This document shows, in pieces, positions 57,724 through 64,000 of a DNA stretch of 64,000 nucleotides (its first letter is position 1; each line of letters begins with the position of its first letter). The notes below the pieces were generated by a model. The model had not been told where the DNA came from, did no database searches, and saw only the letters and a program-made list of their open reading frames with translations. The DNA comes from Usnea hakonensis (taxonomy: Eukaryota > Ascomycota > Lecanoromycetes > Lecanorales > Parmeliaceae). Where the stretch lies: positions 62,001 through 126,000 of the forward strand of contig BLJB01000001.1 of assembly GCA_013423325.1 (NCBI GenBank), written 5' to 3'. The position numbers and the translations under genes are program-made.

Positions 57724-60094
57724 CTAAGCAATCTCCTCCACCTCATCCAATACCTCCTCCATAATCTCCTCAACCACCGCCCCCTCTCCATCCGCCCCGT
57801 CCGTCTCCCCTTCATCAACATCCTCCCTCAACCCCAACTCCCTCCTCTCAGCCTTCAACTCCTCTTCCTCCTTCTCCCGCCACGCCAGCCATTCGCTCAG
57901 GATCCTCCTCCTCTCCTCCACGATCGCGCCTTTTTCTTTGTCCTCCTCTATGCGGTCTTGCTCTTCAAAGTCTTTGGAATACTCGCGTAGGTTCTTGCGG
58001 ATCAGTTTCTGTTCGTCGCGGGATAGGAGGGTTGGGGGGCGGGGGCGCCAGGAGATTTGCTTGAACTTTTCAATGTGCTCTTCGCGGAGGAGCTCGCCTT
58101 TGAAGTCGTAGAGGTGGTAGCCGTTTTCCATCTTTCCATCTTGTTAGCGGTAGGGTAGTTGAGGAGAAGAAGGTGATCTCACTGTGTGTTTCCAAACGCT
58201 AGCACTCGTTACACAGTAACGTCCTGTAGGGTCCCAATCGACGTCTGTAACTCCGTAGTGGTCTCCTGTGTTCATGAGCTGTAGATTCGCAGTGAGGTCT
58301 TTATCGCTCTCCGGCTTCTCGCCTTCGAAGTCCAAATCCCAAAAGTCGAGATCGAAGCTCTGTTGTGAGTGCACCGTGGCTACGATGACGAAACGGCCTT
58401 TGGGTGACCAGTAAATGGCATTGCTGTTCTTCTTCTCGATGGTGCGGATGGCTTTGAAGTTGCCCACCCCGGCACCCTTGATCTTTTCGGGACAAAAGAA
58501 GGATACTGCGGTTTTGGGGGGCACGGCGGTGGTCATGACGACCTCGGCCGTGGTGATGAGAACGAAGCGGTCCCCCTTGGGCTCCCAGGCGAAGTTGATG
58601 ACGGTGTCCTTGATCGAATCGACGACCTCGACGGGCACGCCCTTTTCCCGGACGCGGAAGATTTCGAGGTTGGTCGCCAGCGACTTTTTGGACTTGGAGT
58701 GCCGGTCCACTTTGACGCAGACGTAGGCGCCCTGGGACTGCCAGTGGAGCTTGGCGTCGGTGACGTTGAAGAGGTTCCTCGTGCGGACGATTTCCTTGGA
58801 CGGGATGCTCATGAGGCCCACTTTGGCCGGGTTGCTGCCGATTTCCGGGGTCCAGAAGCAGAAGAGCTGCTCGTACGTCTTGACCGAGTCGCGCTGCGGG
58901 AGCGCGGGGGACCACTCGAAGTCCATGACGCCGTCGATCTTGATGGATGTCTTGTCCATGAGGTTCATTTTCGGGAGCTCGTAGACGGAGATGGATTGGC
59001 CTTCCAGCATGCGGGCGACGAAGTTGTCATCCGAGGACCATTTGAAGGCGGGCCAGGGGACCTTTTTCTTGACGGGCTGGCCGGTTTCGCTCTCGGGAGG
59101 GGTGGGGAGGTCGTGCATCTGGAAGGACCGTAGCGGTCGGCCGGTTGCGACGTCCCAGATGATGTAGTTTTTTCCGTCTTCCTCTTGTGATAAGATCGGG
59201 TCGTCTTCGGCGACCTCAATCGGCTTGAAGGACCATGTCGTAATGTATTTCTCTCCGGGCGAGAAGTCGATTAGATTGCACATCGGATGGGGGAACCTTG
59301 TCTGTCGCGTCCAACTCGGTCCGGCCCATAATTGTACTCCCCTGGCGTGCATGGTAGCGAGATATGTGCCCAAAGGCGACCACTGCACATGAGACTCTGT
59401 CCAGTGCATCCGATCAACCACGTTCTCCGGGGCGTCTTTCTTCTTGTTCCAGAACACCCCGACGCCATCCCCTCGCAACATGACGAACTGGTCTCTGCTG
59501 TTCGGGTCCGCTAACCACCATCTCAAATGCTCTTTTTCTGTAAAGTCATCGATCTTGGGGGGTTGGTATTTCTCGTCGATGCGGCCTTCCCGTCCGTATC
59601 TTTCCACGTCTGTGATTTTGTTGATTGCGAATGTATGCCTTCTGTCGATGGCAGTACCGTGAACATGCTTGGTCGCTGCGATGGCTTGCTGTGGCGTTTG
59701 ATATTCGACGAAAGCATAGCTAGCAGAATAAGCGTGTGTTTCTGTACCTTCACGGAAGGAGAGCGAACCCTTCTGTCATGCCCTTGTCGTTGACTGGCAT
59801 GAAGAAGCCATCTTCCTTGACTTTTCCCGCCTTGTTCAGCAACTTGACTAGATATTTTACAAGCTTGGGTTTGCTGTCCTGAGGGACCACAGGCAGCCCA
59901 TCGGCGACCACGAACGCATCGAGACCTTGTTCGAGTCGGACTTCGTATTGTTCCTTAAGATCTAACGGGGTAGACAATTAGCAGGTTGGGCCTTGGGACT
60001 GTGTAGCTGGATTGCTCGAACCGGAAAAGTCTATGTCTTCCTCTGAGTCGTATGTACCGTTATCTTCGGTGAGGTTGTCAAAGCTGGGTGCCAT
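57724..60094 (-). CDS. PRT1: Translation initiation factor eIF3 subunit b (PRT1)
   Basis: Scaffold subunit of eIF3, which recruits mRNA and the ternary complex to the 40S ribosome. Exons 60094-60022, 59961-59769, 59719-58183 and 58131-57724 join in frame, giving 736 aa, the family length. The N-terminus is acidic, 'MAPSFDNLTEDNGTYDSEED', then the RRM, with RNP1 'GYAFVEY' formed only by the second junction (GG|C). The long third exon encodes the nine-bladed beta-propeller, with repeated W/D blades such as 'HVQWSPLGTYLATMH' and 'DVDWDPTGRYCVTSAS'. The last exon begins 'MENGYHLYDFKGELL', the helix that anchors eIF3i and eIF3g, followed by a Glu-rich tail. The last intron uses acceptor GGAAAG|ATGG, choosing the second of two close AG sites. 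Confidence 0.95.
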
Positions 60095-60844
60095 ATTGTT
60101 TGTAGGCTAATGATCGAGGGCTAGGAGATGGAGTGGGAATCACAAGTAAGGTACCTGAGGTGATATATGCTGGCTGTTTTGGCGCTACTGCTGTCGTAGT
60201 GTGATAAGTAGAGTTGAAATCTTGGCGGGGTCTCGCTTAATCACTGATCTTACTTAACGTAGCCGGCCTCTAGGTTTACCTTAAGCATATTCCACCGCAA
60301 CTTTGGGACTAGTGCAAGCGGACATAACCGAGACGGCCGGCTTCGATCATCGGTCACCTTTAGGTTTGGGGGTTTCTTTCTGGGGGGTCTTCTGGGGGTC
60401 TTCTGGTTGCTCTAAGTAAAGTACGTAAGGTACGTAGGTAGGTACTTTCGGTCACAGATGCAGTTCGGCAGTTCCTACCTTACTTCACATGACCTTACCT
60501 TAACCATCATCCAACTTCCCGTACCTCAACAAGCTCTTTGCATGCATAGCATATAATTAATTATACCCTCATTGCTATTTATTACTAGCTAACGTAGCTG
60601 TCATGCACTCTTGACCTGCTTCAAGAGCATCAGCCAATCATTTCCTCTCCCATCTTCCTGCGGGGCATTCAACTTGTACCCACTCAATTACTACCTATCC
60701 TTCAAACACCGTGATATGACAGACAATCCGACCTCACATCACAACCTGGAATCTACTCTTGCTATCTTCAAGACGAGGATCCATTCTCTGTTGATGCGAG
60801 GTTCAATATAATTTTCCCAATTCTCAACCCAATCTGCTTTCAAC
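60095..60844. promoter_or_regulatory. Divergent promoter region, eIF3b/SWIB protein
   Basis: 750 bp between divergent genes. 60420-60520 carries several GGTAC/GTACC words. 60541-60560 is AT-rich (catataattaattatacc) and could serve the rightward gene. No specific site is assignable. Confidence 0.45.
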
Positions 60845-62020
60845 ATGTCTTGTACGTTACACGCCCCACTTCTCACCTTCTTTCATCCCTCGAGACTGCC
60901 AATACAGCCAGCTGATGTCAATTGGATGTAGTACCTGCCGAAGTTGAAGCTTCATTCACTACCATCATCGACTCAATCCTTGCCGCAAGCGATCTCGACA
61001 CCATCTCAGAAAAACGCATTCGCCAAGGTCTCCAGCAGTCTGTCGAATATGACATTACGCCTCAGAAGGTTCGGGAATCCTGTAACACAAGAGACAACGG
61101 ATGCTCTTGCTTACGCTTTTCCTAGACCGCCATCAAGGCCCTCATCATGAGACGATTCGACAAATTCGATGAACAGAGAAGAGCGCCTTCAAGCACCAAC
61201 GGCAACGGCAACGTCAAAGACGAGTCACCTGCTTCGCCACAGACACCGAGTCACATTGCCGTCAAAGGGGGCCCCGTTACGTCACAGACGCCCAATGGCC
61301 ACACTACTGTCAAGGAACTATCGCCAGTGTCGTCGGACCCCACCCGTAATACCAGTTCTCAGTCGCCCAAGAAACACAAACAAGAAAGCGACGAGGAAAT
61401 GCTCTCAGACGTCAAAGACTCTCCGCCTCCTAAAAAGAAGAAGAAGACTGAACGAGACAGCGACGCCGCTTACGCAGCCAGACTTCAAGCTGAGGAGAAC
61501 GCTCGTACCAGGTTGACTAGAGGTGGAGGACCAAAAGCACAACCAGTGAAGAAGAACAAGAAGACTCCAAAGAAAAAGACATCGGCAAAGGTGAAAGTAG
61601 ATGACGATAGTGACGTTGATGGTTCTGGCTCGGACGCCAAGGGGAAAGTCCGAAATGGTCCATTTCACGCAAGTCTACCAAGCCCCAGAGACTTGGAATC
61701 TGAATTTTGACTAGCTACAGAGAGAACATATACTATCTCCGGCTCTCTCAGCTATGCTGGATAACGAAGTCAAGGTACATTTCCAGTAACGCCACCTTTA
61801 AAGCGGCTGACCCTGTACTCATATCGGTGACCAGTTATCTCGACCTCAGACTGTGAAACGCATTTGGGCGTACGTGCGTGCCAACGACCTTCAAGATCCG
61901 AATGACAAGCGCATGATCCGCTGCGATGAGACCATGAGAGCAGTGTTCAAGCAGGACAAGGTGCACATGTTCACGATGAACAAGATCCTGGGTCAACATT
62001 TGTATGTACCTGACGAGTGA
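60845..62020 (+). CDS. DEK_C/SWIB-domain protein (UAF30/TRI1-like)
   Basis: Chromatin-associated protein related to yeast Uaf30, a Pol I upstream activation factor subunit, and to its sumoylated paralogue Tri1. Five exons: 60845-60851 (7 nt), 60932-61068, 61126-61668, 61721-61774 and 61835-62020, giving 308 aa. The DEK C-terminal domain comes first ('VEASFTTIIDSILAASDLDT', 'TAIKALIMRRFDKF'). A disordered basic linker with 'PPPKKKKK' and 'KKNKKTPKKKT' follows, then the SWIB/MDM2 fold ('LSRPQTVKRIWAYVRANDLQ', 'DKVHMFTMNKILGQHLYVPDE'). Intron 3 must start GCAAGT: a GC-AG intron gives 'NGPFHREHILSPALSAML', whereas GT sites nearby give poorer joins. Which of Uaf30 and Tri1 it matches cannot be told. 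Confidence 0.85.
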
Positions 62021-62823
62021 AGGCTGATTGACACGATATGCTATGATACCATCTATGAAGAGGGAGTGGCACAGGGGAATGTGGCCGTCATTGTCCACTT
62101 GTTGGATAAGGGCTTTACAGAATGGCGACCACTCACTTGTACAAGCACGCATCTCTTTGAGTTGGAGATTGCTTGGGTATAATCAAGCGCAGGTGTCTGG
62201 CGAAGGGGGCGGCTTGTTTGGTCCGATGGTCTGTCATACGGCCACCTGTCCTGAGTATCGTGCATATGATTTGAAAAAGGTAGAAGTACAATTTTAAAAC
62301 AAGATAACAAGGACCTAGCTAGTTCTGTAACGAACATATCGTGTCTAATCAACCATGCGCGTCATCACTATCCGATTTCTCTCTCTCTCTCTCTCTATGC
62401 ATTGAATGGAAGAAAGGAAGCACCACCAAAACAACTTTGACTCAATCACGACCAGACTAGAATTACAACGGCATGGTTTCGTCGGAGTTGGCATCTCGAT
62501 TACAGTATGAGGTTAGATATGATACGATACTTTATAATGCCTCCTCCTCCTCCTCCTTCCTTCTTCTTATCCCCTCCCTCCTTCTTTCTTTCTTTATCCT
62601 GGTCCTATCGGCATATAATCAATCTCCTTTTGTGCTCGGGTGTTGAGGGTTAGGGTATGGTGTGTATGGATGGTTGTTGTGTGTGTTTGTGTGTATGTAT
62701 TGTATACACCCCGAACATAGGATTAGGAGTGATTGTCCTGGCTTGGGAAAGGGAGCAGGGAGGGAGCAAGAGGGGGAGCATTGTATGTAGGGTAGTACGG
62801 AGGCGCGGTAGATGGGAGTCTTA
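62021..62823. other. Intergenic with simple repeats
   Basis: 800 bp between convergent genes. It has a (CT)9 run at 62379-62396, a (CCT)n tract at about 62540-62557 and a GT-rich stretch at 62675-62705. No gene supported. Confidence 0.6.
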
Positions 62824-64000
62824 TTATCTGTTCTGCGTCCACAGAGGGGGATATACACCTCCCTCTCGACCATCCCTCCCATGGGCACGCATGTACATAG
62901 TCTCCCACTCCTGCTTATACCCCCACCACTCCTCCGTCCCCCTTTGCTGTCCTCTGGGCAACAGCCTGTGGTAGAAAGTCGTCGAAATGTGCGCGGGATG
63001 CACCTTCAGTACCCCTTTAAACTCATGCGCATAGGTTTCTGATGGGTCGTAGGTAGCGTCGACGACATTGACGTAGCCTGATATGAGATGTCCGGTGCTC
63101 CGTGCAGGGGCGTCGGGAGCGGGTATCAAGCCTTGGGGGTAGGGATCACTGGGCGGGTCGTTGAGGAGGAGATGGTGCGGGCATCGGCGAAGCAGAACAT
63201 ATCGCTTCGCAAGCCGGAGACGATGGAGGAGGAAATAGAGGAGGAGGGAGGCTTGGCGTGGAAGTATCTGAGCGAGCGGGTCAGCAGAACACCTCAAAGA
63301 TACTGAAGGGATGATAGGTGGCACCTGCACAGATTCTCGAGGCTTGCGCCGTCCAAGCTTTCCCTATCCTTTTCGACGAGATGTATCTTCCACTTCTTGC
63401 CCACGAAATCCGTACCCGGATACGCCCATAGCCCTGTCTGGGAGCAGCGGATAAGGTGCTCTTTGTATCTGTTCCATGCCTCCTCGTCATTGTATGCGGT
63501 CCTCAAGCAAACGAGACCCCAGTGAGGTTTGCTTGAAGCTGTCAGCTGAGAGATCCATGGGATGTGTGTCGATTGCTTGATGTTCCACGTATCGTCGTCG
63601 CTTAAATGCGAAAGTGCCTCGTCCCGCTCGCGGCGTAGGCGACGGCCTCGCTTCGTGGCATTGGATTTGGCTGTGACGTATCGGAACTCTGTTGTGGCTT
63701 TCTGGGCATCCATTCTATCCAGTATGGCCGTCTCAGCTCTCCACAAAGTAATCGCGAACTCGAGGACTGCAGAAGGGCACGTTGGGGAGCTTCTCTAACC
63801 GAAGTATCTTTATATGCTCAGGCTATCTGAGTTTGCCGAAGATCCTCTTGTTGTCTGCGTCACTATTGTTGTAGGTGTTGTAGCGACCTGTCCTTACGAA
63901 GAAGGCTTCGTCAGATGTAAGGTCGTCCTGCATTTCAACAGCTATTGTAATAAGCTCTCGCCAAGTGATACCGCATGCTTGACGGCATCGCTCATCCATA
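62824..64000 (-). CDS. Unidentified gene, 5' end at or beyond the window edge
   Basis: I do not recognise this protein. A frame-consistent model is exon 63999-63898 (may extend beyond 64000), exon 63794-63325 and exon 63148-62824, 298 aa within the window. Intron 1 (GTAAGG..GGTTAG) joins 'SDEAFF' to 'RSSPTCPSAVLEFAITLW'. The middle exon is basic at first ('KRGRRLRRERDEALSHL'), then has 'SKPHWGLVCLRTAYNDEEAW', 'CSQTGLWAYPGTDFVGKKW' and 'DRESLDGASLENLC'. The last exon has 'GYVNVVDATYDPSETYAHEF', 'VLKVHPAHISTTFYHRLLP' and 'EEWWGYKQEWETMYMR'. Intron 2 is uncertain: the most typical acceptor (CTCGCTCAG, exon from 63267) leaves the frame wrong by two, so I chose CGCCCAG at 63149. No signal peptide or membrane segment is seen. 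Confidence 0.5.

Overview
The window is nuclear DNA from a filamentous ascomycete (Pezizomycotina). Genes are dense and carry short spliceosomal introns of about 45-180 nt, with GT..AG ends and CTAAC/CTGAC-like branch sites. Products such as a fungal PAM17, BIG1, RRP17, a PREG/Pho80-type cyclin and Zn2Cys6 DNA-binding proteins fit this. A block near the middle has lost almost all CpA and TpG dinucleotides, the scar of repeat-induced point mutation (RIP). I cannot place the genus.

Left arm (1-32.8 kb). In order: a small unknown gene; a DAL5-type MFS transporter (-); a coiled-coil protein with two RRM-like segments (+); PAM17 (-); a securin-like gene (-) divergent from tropomyosin (+); RRP17 (-) divergent from BIG1 (+) across about 100 bp. 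Next comes a gene-poor stretch (13.8-25.4 kb) with a Zn2Cys6 protein carrying five 11-residue repeats, a 15-bp minisatellite, a (CA)n tract and two Cys-rich paralogues starting MCxQ. Then an NF-X1/FAP1 zinc-finger protein (-), a Bem46-family hydrolase (-) and the proteasome beta-1 subunit PRE3 (+).

Middle (33.1-54.5 kb). A 21,384-bp AT-rich, gene-dead island is bounded by 60-bp terminal inverted repeats (59/60 match) and a 6-bp target duplication, CGTAGG. Inside are three LTR retrotransposons, each with paired LTRs of equal length and an intact 5-bp target duplication: LTR-A (33915-44281), LTR-B nested in A (35931-43637), and LTR-C (44705-50536). Removing them leaves about 5.2 kb of an older TIR element whose transposase I could not recognise.

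Right arm (54.5-64 kb). A Pho80/PREG-like cyclin (+), eIF3b (-), a DEK_C/SWIB-domain protein of the UAF30/TRI1 type (+), and an unidentified gene (-) running off the window.

The genes are mostly unrelated housekeeping functions: mitochondrial import, chromosome segregation, actin cables, rRNA processing, V-ATPase/cell wall, proteasome and translation initiation. I see no metabolic gene cluster. The most notable points are the TIR-bounded nested island, a predicted 15-nt microexon carrying the catalytic Thr of PRE3, a predicted GC-AG intron, and the Cys-rich paralogue pair near the repeat-bearing Zn2Cys6 gene.
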